From Ravibacter sp964559125 (GTDB lineage Bacteria > Bacteroidota > Bacteroidia > Cytophagales > Spirosomataceae), in contig CAZLGW010000041.1 of assembly GCA_964559125.1 (NCBI GenBank), positions 1 to 51,295 on the forward strand: 51,295 nucleotides of DNA, read 5' to 3'. Position numbers and translations under genes: made by a program. Shown here one piece after another: positions 25,519-34,707 of the stretch (position 1 is the first letter of the stretch; each line of letters begins with the position of its first letter). The notes below the pieces were generated by a model. The model had not been told where the DNA came from. It made no database searches and saw nothing but the letters and a program-made list of their open reading frames with translations.

Positions 25519-26073
25519 CTAGAACTTCACCTGCGGGGTGTTCCGTTGATCGGGGGTGTCAATCTCGAAATACGGTGACTTTTCAAAATTAAAGGCGTTG
25601 GATACCAGGTTGCTTGGAAATGACTCCACCACGATATTGAAATCACGGGCGGTACCGTTATAGTACCGGCGCGATTTTTCAATGTCGCCTTCGAGTGCGC
25701 TGAGTTGTTCCTGGATATGCTGGAAATTGGTACTGGCTTTCAGGTCAGGGTATTGTTCGGCAATAGCCAGGACATTCATGAGCGCCCTGTTGAGGTTATT
25801 TTCGGCAGCTTCTTTCTCTTTTACCGAGGCCGCGCCCAACGCTTTCGAACGCGCCTCTATGACCGATTCGAGGGTTTGGCGTTCGTGAGAGGCATAACCT
25901 TTCACTGTTTCTACCAGGTTCGGGATAAGGTCGTATCGTTTCTTGAGCATGACATCTATCCCGCTCCAGGCCTCGCGCACCATATTGCGGAGACGTACCA
26001 GCTTGTTATAAATGCCTATTCCGTAGAACAACAGAAGAAGGACTATTGCAACCAATACAAGCGCTGCTATCAT
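25519..26073 (-). CDS. LemA family protein
   Basis: 184 residues. An N-terminal membrane anchor (ALVLVAIVLLLLFYGIGI) precedes the LemA coiled-helical domain: YNKLVRLRNMVREAWSGIDV, then KKRYDLIPNLVETVKGYASH and the AIAEQYPDLKAS motif. LemA proteins form helical bundles in the periplasm or on the outer face of the membrane; their role is poorly defined. It lies 36 bp upstream of the DUF2207 gene on the same strand, and the two are probably one operon. Confidence 0.95.
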   Translation of the reverse strand: MIAALVLVAIVLLLLFYGIGIYNKLVRLRNMVREAWSGIDVMLKKRYDLIPNLVETVKGYASHERQTLESVIEARSKALGAASVKEKEAAENNLNRALMNVLAIAEQYPDLKASTNFQHIQEQLSALEGDIEKSRRYYNGTARDFNIVVESFPSNLVSNAFNFEKSPYFEIDTPDQRNTPQVKF

Positions 26074-26170
26074 AGATGAAGGGAGTGTATATTCCCTGCA
26101 AAACTATCGACGCTAAATACTGTTAACAATACCCTAAAAGGGTTATACTTTTCCCGGTTTCGGATGGAGG

Positions 26171-26902
26171 TTAAGAATAAATCCCCCCGTTGATATTGAT
26201 TACTTCGCCGGTAATATAAGACGCCTTGTCGGAAACAAGAAAGCTGACGGCATGCGCAACTTCATCCGGTTCGCCGATGCGGCCCATCGGGACCATCTGC
26301 CTGATCTGCTCCTGGTTGAGCTCCAGGGTCATATCGCTGCGGATAAAGCCCGGCGCCACGGCATTAACCGTTATATTTCTTTTAGCTACTTCCTGGGCAA
26401 GCGATTTGGTAGAAGCAATCATGGCTCCTTTTGCGGCAGAGTAATTGGCCTGGCCTGCCACTCCTTTCAGACCTGAGAGGGAAGAGACGTTGACGATCCT
26501 GCCCGCACGCTTCCGCAGCATCTGCTGTATGACGTTCTGGGTTACGTTGAACATACCCTTTACGGAGATATTAAGCACGTCATCCCAGTCTTTTTCGGGC
26601 ATCCACATGAGCAGGCCGTCGCGGGTGATGCCGGCGTTGTTGACCAGGACCTGGATAAACTTATCGGGATTGGCGTCTTTCCAGGTATTGAGGGCGTTGT
26701 CCACTTCCTCTTTGTGTTGCACATTGAAAGGTAACAGTTCCCCGTCACCGCCGGCCGACCGGATAGCGTTCAGGGTTTCTTCGGCAGCAGCCTGGTTGGA
26801 GGCATAGTTGATCAGTATGAATAGCCCGTGATCGGCAGCGAGCCGCATAGCAATGGCCCTGCCCAATCCCCTGGAAGCTCCTGTTACAAGTGCACAGTTC
26901 AT
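26171..26902 (-). CDS. FabG-like 3-oxoacyl-ACP reductase (SDR)
   Basis: 243 residues of the classical SDR family, close to FabG. The NADPH site is TGASRGLGRA. VNNAGITRDGLLM is the FabG-type NNAG motif. The catalytic residues are in SSLSGLKGVAGQANYSAAK, and the C-terminal GEPDEVAHAVSFLVSDKASYITGEVI is typical. It would reduce 3-oxoacyl-ACP in fatty-acid or polyketide-like synthesis. No other fab gene is adjacent, so it may be a secondary copy. Confidence 0.87.
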   Translation of the reverse strand: MNCALVTGASRGLGRAIAMRLAADHGLFILINYASNQAAAEETLNAIRSAGGDGELLPFNVQHKEEVDNALNTWKDANPDKFIQVLVNNAGITRDGLLMWMPEKDWDDVLNISVKGMFNVTQNVIQQMLRKRAGRIVNVSSLSGLKGVAGQANYSAAKGAMIASTKSLAQEVAKRNITVNAVAPGFIRSDMTLELNQEQIRQMVPMGRIGEPDEVAHAVSFLVSDKASYITGEVININGGIYS

Positions 26903-26946
26903 TTATCATTCATAAGTTCTACCTCTACAGTTGTTCAAATGAAGCC

Positions 26947-27007
26947 AAACTTTGAAATTTCACCAAGTAAACTTTGAAATTTCACCAAACAAATTTTGAA
27001 TTTGTCC
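26947..27007. repeat. 22-bp tandem repeat (2 full and 1 partial unit)
   Basis: Two 22-bp units (26947-26968 and 26969-26990) share AAACTTTGAAATTTCACCAA and differ only in their last two bases. A degenerate third copy starts at 26991. They lie in the 172-bp gap upstream of the fabG-like gene's start. Multiple short repeats of this kind occur at the ends of IS21-type elements, but no transposase is present. Confidence 0.7.
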
Positions 27008-27075
27008 TCCCAATATAGAGTTATAGCGAGATGAAGAGCCACTACGAAAAGGAGAGATATCATCTTTTACATTAA

Positions 27076-27855
27076 CTAAAAAAATCCGAACTCCTTCTCC
27101 GGCAGATGTTTCCAATACCTCTTGGGCACATGCTGAATATGCAGCTTAAGGTTGGCCCTTTCTTTGATATTGGTGCTCTTAAAATACTCCTTCCACAGGG
27201 AAGTATACAGGCTGTCGTCTTCGTCAGGCAGCATCGGGGTGGGAGTGGCCATTTGGAAGGTATCGGCCGGGACGGGTTCAATCTTTACTTCCTGTACGGA
27301 GGTAAGGTCGTAGTAGATCCCATAACGTCGGCGCTGGTCAAATATCAGCCACCGCTGATCGGCGTAGCGGTCACGGAAATGCCCGGCAATAAGCGGCAGC
27401 ACATTGAAGTCAGGTTCTACCACTGCCGTATAAAGCCCATCTGCTCCCTTTTTGAAGCGGATAAACGCCTTCATACGGTGTCTTTCACGACTGACCTTTT
27501 TAGCATAGACAGCGATGGCCAGGACATACTTATTCCCGTAATCCTCCGCCCGCCTGCCGTCGTGGTCAAAAATGTATCTGGCATAGCCGAACATGTGCTG
27601 CCAGGCCTCTTTGCTCTCAGAAAGAAAGGCGGTATAAAATTCGTATCGCCTGGTATTGCCGATCCTTTTGCCGAGCCCCTTCCATACTCTCTGCGCCTTT
27701 TCGGAGTCTGATTCGATCGAAACCGTAGTGTCGAGGAAGCCGGGCTGGTAGTCTGATGCGGGAACAACGGCAGCCTCTCTCTGACGGGTGGCGTACGATT
27801 CAAAGACAGCGGTCAGAAGACCGGGGAAAGTGCCGTCGAATAAATACGTAACCAT
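27076..27855 (-). CDS. TIGR03915-type putative DNA-repair protein (DUF4130)
   Basis: 259 residues from ATG 27855 (MVTYLFDGTFPGLLTAVFES, the family's typical start). The frame stays open to 28032, but that extension lies inside the upstream gene and has no family resemblance. The C-terminal half has the DUF4130 pattern (FDVLPLIAGHF-like NVLPLIAGHFRDRYADQRWLI, then RRYGIYYD). The gene begins two bases after the stop of the radical SAM gene; the two families are consistently paired across bacteria and are thought to act together in DNA modification or repair. No biochemical function is established to my knowledge. Confidence 0.88.
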   Translation of the reverse strand: MVTYLFDGTFPGLLTAVFESYATRQREAAVVPASDYQPGFLDTTVSIESDSEKAQRVWKGLGKRIGNTRRYEFYTAFLSESKEAWQHMFGYARYIFDHDGRRAEDYGNKYVLAIAVYAKKVSRERHRMKAFIRFKKGADGLYTAVVEPDFNVLPLIAGHFRDRYADQRWLIFDQRRRYGIYYDLTSVQEVKIEPVPADTFQMATPTPMLPDEDDSLYTSLWKEYFKSTNIKERANLKLHIQHVPKRYWKHLPEKEFGFF

Positions 27856-27857
27856 TT

Positions 27858-29111
27858 TTAAAAAAGCGACAACTGACCGCTTTGGCCGGTACGGAATTTC
27901 CCTGTACCCTGTTGCAGGATCGTCTGCCTGATGATCGCAGGATCTTTTTCGTTCAGTTGTATGGGCGAATCGGCATACCGGATAAAATGCCGGGCCCGGT
28001 TGAAAGCGATGCCCATTTTTTTGAGCTGCCATTCATACAGCTTTCCGAACCGGCGGGCCGCTACGATTTTTTTCGCCGAATAAACCCCGATGCCGGGTAC
28101 CCGCAGGATACCCTGATACGGCGCCGAATTGATATCCACGGGAAAAAAGCCCGGGTTCCGCAATGCCCAGCTCAATTTGGGATCCACTTCCGTATCCAGG
28201 TTGGGAAAGCGGCTGTTCAGCAGCTCGCCGACCCTGAAGCCATAGAAGCGTATCAGCCAGTCGGTCTGGTAAAGCCTGTTTTCACGGATAAGCGGAGGGG
28301 CCGAACCGATGACAGGCATGCGTGAGTCATGACTGACAGGGATATAGCCGCTATAGTAGACGCGCTTTAATGAATAAGTTTTATAAAAGTGATCGGCGGT
28401 ATACATCACCTCCATATCGGATTCCGGGGTGGCGCCTACCACGATCTGGGTGCTTTGACCGGCGGGTACAAAAGCCGGTGCGCTTTTGATCACTTTCCGC
28501 TCGTCGGCCAGCTCAACGGATTTGTTCCTGACGATACTCAGCTCACGTTTTACCTCTTCATGCGATTTTTCCGGGGCCAGCATTTTCAGACCCGATTCTG
28601 TGGGCATCTCGAGGTTGATACTCATCCGGTCGGCATACAGACCGGCTTCCGTTACCATTTCCGGGCTGGCCCCGGGGATAGTCTTAAGGTGAATATAGCC
28701 GTGGTAGTTTTCTTCAAGCCGGAGTTTCTTTACGATGCGGAGCATCCGTTCCATAGTGTAGTCGGCATTTTTAAAAATACCTGAGCTCAAGAACAACCCT
28801 TCGATATAGTTGCGGCGGTAAAAATTCATTGTCAGCGCCACGACCTCGTCTACGGTAAAAGCAGCTCTTTTTATGTCGTTGCTGCTCCTGGAAACGCAGA
28901 ATGCACAATCATAAATACAATGATTGGTAAGCAGGATTTTTAAAAGTGAAACGCACCGGCCGTCCTCAGTATAGGAATGACATATACCCGAGCCGGTGTC
29001 CCCAATGCCTTTACCGGTATTCTTCCGGTCGCTCCCGCTGGATGCGCAGGAGACGTCATACTTGGCGGCATCGGCCAGTATCCGGAGCTTTTCTTTCAGG
29101 CGATCTGACAT
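27858..29111 (-). CDS. TIGR03916-type putative DNA modification/repair radical SAM protein
   Basis: 417 residues from ATG 29111 (MSDRLKEKLRIL); an upstream ATG at 29141 adds ten atypical residues. The radical SAM 4Fe-4S motif is CIYDCAFC (C65, C69, C72). Preceding cysteines at GICHS and DGRC may hold a further centre. Near the C-terminus, VDINSAPYQGILRVPGIG followed by AKKIVAARR is a helix-hairpin-helix of the DNA-binding type. It is coupled to the TIGR03915 gene. Domain content supports action on nucleic acid; the reaction is unknown. Confidence 0.9.
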   Translation of the reverse strand: MSDRLKEKLRILADAAKYDVSCASSGSDRKNTGKGIGDTGSGICHSYTEDGRCVSLLKILLTNHCIYDCAFCVSRSSNDIKRAAFTVDEVVALTMNFYRRNYIEGLFLSSGIFKNADYTMERMLRIVKKLRLEENYHGYIHLKTIPGASPEMVTEAGLYADRMSINLEMPTESGLKMLAPEKSHEEVKRELSIVRNKSVELADERKVIKSAPAFVPAGQSTQIVVGATPESDMEVMYTADHFYKTYSLKRVYYSGYIPVSHDSRMPVIGSAPPLIRENRLYQTDWLIRFYGFRVGELLNSRFPNLDTEVDPKLSWALRNPGFFPVDINSAPYQGILRVPGIGVYSAKKIVAARRFGKLYEWQLKKMGIAFNRARHFIRYADSPIQLNEKDPAIIRQTILQQGTGKFRTGQSGQLSLF

Positions 29112-29138
29112 GATATAATTAAAATATATAATACAACA

Positions 29139-29146
29139 CAAATATA
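29139..29146 (-). promoter_or_regulatory. Bacteroidota -7 element for the radical SAM operon
   Basis: On the minus strand this reads TATATTTG, a perfect TAnnTTTG match, 27 bp before ATG 29111. The surrounding DNA is very A/T-rich. No clear -33 TTTG was found. This position also favours the ATG at 29111 over the one at 29141, which would lie within the promoter. Confidence 0.45.
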
Positions 29147-29177
29147 ATATGTTTTTGATAAATAAAATTTTACATAA

Positions 29178-29209
29178 CTTGCTTTGGTTGTTCCGGACTG
29201 CTACCTTTG
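29178..29209 (+). promoter_or_regulatory. Bacteroidota promoter upstream of the ECF sigma gene
   Basis: CTTG (29178-29181), a 20-bp spacer and TACCTTTG (29202-29209), close to the TTTG-N19-21-TAnnTTTG consensus. It lies 41 bp before the sigma factor ATG at 29251. Confidence 0.5.
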
Positions 29210-29250
29210 AGTAAATCGCCCGGTTTCCGCTACTCCTTTCTTTTAAAGCT

Positions 29251-29829
29251 ATGGGACAGATATCGTATGCAGAGGATCACGACCTCCTTGTTCGTATTGC
29301 TCAGGGAGATACGGCGGCTTTTGATACTTTCTATGAGCGGTATTGGAAATTCGTATTCAATGCTGCGTTCAAACGTCTTGGGAATGTTGAGGCTTCAAAG
29401 GATATTTCGCAGGAAGTGTTTTCGCAGTTATGGCTGCGTTTGCAATCCGGGCAGGCTCCGGTAGTAGAGGATCTCAGGGCATATCTGTATGTAGCTGTGC
29501 GGAATCACGTCTTTAAATGGATGGAGAAGGAACGCAGGTTTGTACCCGTTTCGGATGTTCTTGTCATGCTGGAGAGGCATGGTGATGCGACTGATGCAGG
29601 ATTATTGTTTGAAGAATTACTAACTGCATACAGGCAGGTTATGGAGCGGCTGCCTCATCAGCAACGCCTGATTTTCCAGCTGCGCTATGATGAGGGAATG
29701 AGCAGCAGCCAGATAGCAGATCACCTCCGGCTTTCTGAAAAGACCGTACGTAACCAGCTCGGACGGGCGGTAAGTAAAATGAAAGCCAGGATCGTATGCT
29801 GGCTGATATTCCTGCTGATTATTGTCTGA
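29251..29829 (+). CDS. ECF-family sigma factor (SusCD-associated)
   Basis: 192 residues with sigma region 2 (FNAAFKRLGNVEASKDISQEVFSQLW) and region 4 (LPHQQRLIFQLRYDEGMSSSQIADHL, then EKTVRNQLGRAVSKM). It ends in a short hydrophobic tail (IVCWLIFLLIIV), common in the Bacteroidota FecI-like group. It precedes fecR-, susC- and susD-like genes, so it probably switches on transcription of the downstream transport genes when the TonB receptor binds its ligand. Confidence 0.93.
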   Translation: MGQISYAEDHDLLVRIAQGDTAAFDTFYERYWKFVFNAAFKRLGNVEASKDISQEVFSQLWLRLQSGQAPVVEDLRAYLYVAVRNHVFKWMEKERRFVPVSDVLVMLERHGDATDAGLLFEELLTAYRQVMERLPHQQRLIFQLRYDEGMSSSQIADHLRLSEKTVRNQLGRAVSKMKARIVCWLIFLLIIV

Positions 29830-29916
29830 ATAAAAAAAAATTAACCCTTGCAGTGGGCGGATTCTGATTTTCCGGAACTGTAATAATAGAACAGATTTAA
29901 AACCGCACAACCAGGC

Positions 29917-30960
29917 ATGACGTATGTCCTGGGGAGTGAAACTTTTATGCCCGGAAATCCCGGTTTGATTATGCAGGAAGATTTTTTCATTGATTTGCTG
30001 AAACGGTACCGGGAGGGAAGAACGACTCCTGATGAAACCCGCTTGCTGAAAGCTTACTATAAGAGCTTCGATCTGAAACCGGACGTTACGGACAGCATGT
30101 CGGAGAGAGAGCTGGAGCAGCTCAAGGAGGTGATACGCCGGGAAATTTTACCCGAAAGAAATGGATTACCCCGAGGCGAAAGGGTCTCGGTGTGGGTTCA
30201 ATGGAGACGCATGGCTGCGGCTGTTGTTGCCTTATTAATCTGTGCGACGTTTGTTTTAAAGTACTTTGATGGCAATTCCCCTCATCAGGAAGTCGCCCTT
30301 CAGTCTCCTGTAGCGCCTGCCGCCCGGACCAACAACCTGGTACAACTTCCGGATGGAAGTGTTGTTATCCTGAGTCCGGGTAGTACCCTGGATTTTCCTG
30401 ACACTTTTGAAGGGTTGCCGAAACGGGAAGTGATGCTCACGGGGGAGGCCTATTTCGATGTGGAGCGAATGCCGGACAAGCCGTTTATCGTGCATTCAGG
30501 CAAACTCCGGACAACTGTGCTTGGGACTACATTCAATGTGAAAGCGCTTCCGGGAGACGCAAGTATAACGGTTACCGTTATCTCCGGCAAGGTGCAGGTG
30601 GGTGATGAAAAAGAGACATTCGCGGTGCTGCGCCCGGACGAGCAGATTGTCTATCATGTTGAGGATTCGAAAAAAGATGTTCTGCCGGTAAATGCCGATG
30701 CATTGGCCAGTTGGAAGCTGGATGACCTCTATTGTGATGATATAACGGTGGAGCAGGCGGCATTGCTCATCGAAGAACGCTACAACGTTAAAGTGCAGAT
30801 TACAGATGAGCTTCTGAAACAAAAGCGTTTTACTACGACATTTGGTAAAGAAGAGACGCTGGAAAGCGTGCTGAGCAGTTTGGCATTGTTTAATGAGGCA
30901 ACCTACTCGATCGGCAAGGATTCTGCCGACAAGCCTCAGGTTATTTTAACACCGAAATAA
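29917..30960 (+). CDS. FecR-family anti-sigma factor
   Basis: 347 residues as annotated from ATG 29917; later in-frame ATGs at 29947 and 29971 (MQEDFFIDLLKRY) are plausible starts. The N-terminal cytoplasmic part binds sigma. A membrane span lies near 92-108 (MAAAVVALLICATFVLKYF). The FecR domain follows (VQLPDGSVVILSPGSTLDFP; LTGEAYFDV; TTVLGTTFNVKA), and the C-terminal DUF4974 region resembles the STN domain fold. It transmits the signal from the partner SusC to the ECF sigma factor. Confidence 0.93.
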   Translation: MTYVLGSETFMPGNPGLIMQEDFFIDLLKRYREGRTTPDETRLLKAYYKSFDLKPDVTDSMSERELEQLKEVIRREILPERNGLPRGERVSVWVQWRRMAAAVVALLICATFVLKYFDGNSPHQEVALQSPVAPAARTNNLVQLPDGSVVILSPGSTLDFPDTFEGLPKREVMLTGEAYFDVERMPDKPFIVHSGKLRTTVLGTTFNVKALPGDASITVTVISGKVQVGDEKETFAVLRPDEQIVYHVEDSKKDVLPVNADALASWKLDDLYCDDITVEQAALLIEERYNVKVQITDELLKQKRFTTTFGKEETLESVLSSLALFNEATYSIGKDSADKPQVILTPK

Positions 30961-31156
30961 CAGGCTTTACAAATACCCAATATTTTTAAACCTTAAACCT
31001 TTAACCGGATGAAAAGAAGAAATACCTCTTAAAAAAAGACACTGCTTTTCGGAATGTATTGGCGTACAAAACCGATCAGCAGCGTCAGACCCCTTAAGGG
31101 GGGTTACAGTAACATTATGCTGACCAGCATCTATTACCCTTAACCAGATCAAATGT

Positions 31157-34100
31157 ATGGAAAAATCTGTATTTGACCGATATGGGGCACGCGATCATTT
31201 TGCCCCGGTATCGAAAACGACACTAAAAAAGATCATGCGATTTTCGTTGTCTGTCTTTTTGAGCATGCTTATTACTACGCAGTGGATAAGCGCTTCTTCG
31301 CTTAACGGTCAGAACCTGGAAGCGGTAAAGGTTTCGTTATCACTGAGCAACGAGACATTGATACATGCTTTCCAGAAGATTGAAAAGCAGACTTCTTTTC
31401 GCTTTATGTACCGAAAGGAGGATGTGCGGCATGTCCGCAGTGTGTCCCACAACGGACAATCGGTTTCGCTTGATCAGCTGCTAGGTGATATATTGATACC
31501 GAATGGTCTGACTTACAAGCAGGTAGGTCAAAGGATCATGATAATGCCCGGCACGGCCTTGCCGGAAGTTCAATCCTCGGTATTTCCCGGGCTTCCTGTC
31601 ATGCTGCCTCCGCTGAAAGGACGTGTAACCGATGAGAAGGGGGACGGTCTACCGGGGGTAAGCATCTTGCTGAAAGGCACACAACAGGGGACAACGACCG
31701 ATGGAGAGGGGAATTTTACACTGAATGTATCCGACGGAAACGCGGTATTAGTGTTTTCGTTTGTAGGATATGTAAGCCAGGAAGTGGTGGTAGGAAACAG
31801 GACGTTGATAGAGATTCAGCTGTCGTCGGATATGAAAGCGCTAGATGAACTGGTGATAACGGGCTATTCTGCACAAAGAAAGAAGGATATAGTAGGATCT
31901 GTGTCTGTAGTAGATATGGATAAACTCAACCGGACCACGCCCGGGTCGGCACAGGAATCTCTACAGGGGATGGTTTCGGGTATGAATGTTATCAACTCCG
32001 GTATCCCGGGCACTCCAAGCAAAATTTTTATCAGGGGCGTTACTTCTTTCGGTAATACCGACCCGCTTGTCCTGGTAGACGGCATCCAGCAGAATCTGAA
32101 CAATATCAACGTTAATGATATAGAGTCGATCCAGGTGCTTAAAGATGCGGGAGCTGCGGCAATTTACGGGGTGAGGGGCGCTAACGGCGTAATCGTGGTC
32201 ACTACTAAAAAAGGGAAAGTAGGCAAACCGGTTATCAGTTATGAAGCGTTCTACGGCGTTCAAAACCCTCTACCCGGAAATCCCTATAATGTGTTGAACT
32301 CCCAGGAATGGATGCAGGTGATGAACACTGCTTTCCCGGGAAATGATCTGTTTAAAAACGGGATGCCGGATTATACCTACCGGGGGCCTAACGGCGCCGG
32401 CGCAGTAATGGCGGGCGATCCGGCAGTTGATCCGTCGTTATACTACTATGAACCCAGGAATACCGGGAAAAACTACATTATCCAGGAGGTGAACAAAACC
32501 GGGGAGGATTGGTTTCACAACATATTCAAAAAAGCACCCAGGATAAGCCATAGTCTCACGGGAAGCGGAGGAAATGAGAACTCGAAGTATCTATTCAACC
32601 TTTCTTATCTCGACCACAAGGGAACGATGGTTGAGATGTGGGAAAAAAGGTACTCGGCACGGATCAATACCGAATTCAACATCGGTAGAAATATCCGCAT
32701 CGGGGAGAATGCCAACATCATTCACCGGAATGTTCCCGCTGTCTCCGGACCGTTGACGGCTGCGTTCAGAATGTCTCCTGTAGTACCTCTGAAGGACATT
32801 ATGGGGAATTGGGCCGGGACTTTCGGAGGGCCTGACCTGGGTGTGATCGGCCAGCCTGTGGCGGTACAGAAGCGCAATACCTTAAAAGATATTAATTCGA
32901 CCTGGAGTATAATCGGGAACGCCTATGCGGAAGTAGATTTCCTGAGCGATTTTGTAGCACGGACCAGCATTGGCTACAATGTAGCCAATACATACACGCA
33001 AAATTTTACCGCTACGCAAACTGAAAATATCGAACAAAGCACCCAGGATAATACACTGAGTGTGGGTAGCAGCTTCGGTAAAACAATGACATGGACCAAT
33101 ACGCTGACTTATAATAAGTTGTTGGATAGGCATAAGATAAATGTTTTACTCGGAACAGAAGCCATTAAGAGTGATTCCCGCGGAGTTACAGGCGGTTCGG
33201 CAAGGTTTTTCTCGGAAGATCTCAATTACCTGGTCGTCAATAACGGAACAATGAATATTACCGCGACCAGCTCGATTTCAGCCAGTTCCTTGTTTTCCAT
33301 ATTCGGCCGTCTGGATTATGCGTTCAATGACCGGTACCTGCTCGGTTTTACGCTTCGGAGAGACGGCTCTTCCGCGTTTGGCCCTAATAAGCGGTACGGG
33401 GTTTTCCCCTCGTTATCACTGGGATGGAGGCTTTCTGAAGAAGGGTTCATGGAAAACCTGACCTGGCTGAACGATTTCAAGCTGAAGGGGAGCTATGGGG
33501 TCTTAGGGTCGCAAAACAATGTAAGCGGCGACAATTCTTTTTCATTGTACCGAAGCGCCCTGGCAAATACCTACTATGATATTACGGGGTCGAGTACATC
33601 TATAGTCCAGGGATTTGCACAATCCAGGATCGGAAATTTAAATACAGGATGGGAAGAGAACGTCGTATCGAATTTTGGCTTTGATGCTACTGTACTCAAT
33701 AATAAGCTCTCCGCTTCATTGGAATACTATAAAAAATCCATCAAAGGGCTTCTGTTTTCCCAGCCGCTTCCCGCCGTGATCCTGGGGGATGCAACAGCTC
33801 CTACTATCAATATCGGTGATATTCAGAACTCCGGTATCGATGCTTCCGTCAGGTACCAGGATAACATCAAAGGAGATCTGAATCTTTCTGTGGGATTGAA
33901 CTTTACTTCCTACAAAAATAAAGTAGTGCATATTCCGGATCCCGGCTATTTCTATTCCGCCTCTCAGTACGCCATCGGGAATATAGCGAGAAATGAAGTA
34001 GGACACCCGGTGAGCTCCTTCTACGGGTATAAGATTATCGGGTTATTCAACAGTGATGCAGAAATATCGGAAGCCCCTACGCAAAGCGGTGCTGCGCCGG

Positions 34101-34678
34101 GACGTTTCCGGTATCAGGATACGGACGGCAACGGGGTGATCGATGCCAATGACCAGGTGCATTTGGGAAACCCAAACCCGGATTTTACCTATGGGTTGAC
34201 ATTGGGCCTGACCTACAAAGGGTTTGATTTTACAGGGATCTTTTACGGATCTCAGGGAAATGAGCTCTACAATAGCCTTAAAGTGTATACGCATTTCATG
34301 TCTTCTTACAAAGAGCAGAAGAGCAGAGACCTTTTGAATGCCTGGACGCCCGAAAATACTAACACGACTATTCCTAAAGTGGAAGCTACGCCTTCTTTCA
34401 GCACCACCCAGGTATCCAATTCCTTCTATGTGGAAGACGGCTCCTATCTCCGGCTGAAGTCGCTGATCCTGGGGTATAGCCTAAGTCCGGCCGTTCTGCA
34501 AAAACTCCGTTTGTCTAACCTCAGGATGTATGCCCAGGCTTCAAACCTGTTCACGCTCACAAAGTATTCCGGCCTGGATCCTGAACTGGCAGGTAGCTCT
34601 GCCAGCTTTGGAATTGATTTCGGAGGCTATCCCAATAATGAGACAAGCTTTGTTTTTGGCCTGAATCTCTCTTTCTGA
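31157..34678 (+). CDS. SusC/RagA-family TonB-dependent outer-membrane receptor with STN domain
   Basis: 1173 residues. After a long N-terminal signal (hydrophobic core at about 29-46) comes the STN signalling domain (about 53-110), which links it to the FecR protein. A carboxypeptidase-regulatory-like domain (about 152-230, DEKGDGLPGVSILLKGTQ) and the plug (about 235-355, ELVITGYSAQRKKDIVGSV to GANGVIVVTTKKG) follow. The remainder is the 22-strand barrel, ending in hydrophobic FVFGLNLSF. It forms the outer-membrane gate whose lid is the SusD-like lipoprotein encoded next. The ligand is not predictable. The 196-bp leader holds only an 7-codon mini-ORF and a 12-bp palindrome. Confidence 0.97.
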   Translation: MEKSVFDRYGARDHFAPVSKTTLKKIMRFSLSVFLSMLITTQWISASSLNGQNLEAVKVSLSLSNETLIHAFQKIEKQTSFRFMYRKEDVRHVRSVSHNGQSVSLDQLLGDILIPNGLTYKQVGQRIMIMPGTALPEVQSSVFPGLPVMLPPLKGRVTDEKGDGLPGVSILLKGTQQGTTTDGEGNFTLNVSDGNAVLVFSFVGYVSQEVVVGNRTLIEIQLSSDMKALDELVITGYSAQRKKDIVGSVSVVDMDKLNRTTPGSAQESLQGMVSGMNVINSGIPGTPSKIFIRGVTSFGNTDPLVLVDGIQQNLNNINVNDIESIQVLKDAGAAAIYGVRGANGVIVVTTKKGKVGKPVISYEAFYGVQNPLPGNPYNVLNSQEWMQVMNTAFPGNDLFKNGMPDYTYRGPNGAGAVMAGDPAVDPSLYYYEPRNTGKNYIIQEVNKTGEDWFHNIFKKAPRISHSLTGSGGNENSKYLFNLSYLDHKGTMVEMWEKRYSARINTEFNIGRNIRIGENANIIHRNVPAVSGPLTAAFRMSPVVPLKDIMGNWAGTFGGPDLGVIGQPVAVQKRNTLKDINSTWSIIGNAYAEVDFLSDFVARTSIGYNVANTYTQNFTATQTENIEQSTQDNTLSVGSSFGKTMTWTNTLTYNKLLDRHKINVLLGTEAIKSDSRGVTGGSARFFSEDLNYLVVNNGTMNITATSSISASSLFSIFGRLDYAFNDRYLLGFTLRRDGSSAFGPNKRYGVFPSLSLGWRLSEEGFMENLTWLNDFKLKGSYGVLGSQNNVSGDNSFSLYRSALANTYYDITGSSTSIVQGFAQSRIGNLNTGWEENVVSNFGFDATVLNNKLSASLEYYKKSIKGLLFSQPLPAVILGDATAPTINIGDIQNSGIDASVRYQDNIKGDLNLSVGLNFTSYKNKVVHIPDPGYFYSASQYAIGNIARNEVGHPVSSFYGYKIIGLFNSDAEISEAPTQSGAAPGRFRYQDTDGNGVIDANDQVHLGNPNPDFTYGLTLGLTYKGFDFTGIFYGSQGNELYNSLKVYTHFMSSYKEQKSRDLLNAWTPENTNTTIPKVEATPSFSTTQVSNSFYVEDGSYLRLKSLILGYSLSPAVLQKLRLSNLRMYAQASNLFTLTKYSGLDPELAGSSASFGIDFGGYPNNETSFVFGLNLSF

Positions 34679-34707
34679 TTAGTGGAAACCAGTAAACCAT
34701 AATAGTT

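Noticed and set aside
27856..28032. N-terminal extension of the DUF4130 gene into the radical SAM gene
   Set aside because: The extra 59 residues overlap coding DNA of another frame and lack family similarity; the ATG at 27855 gives the canonical start.
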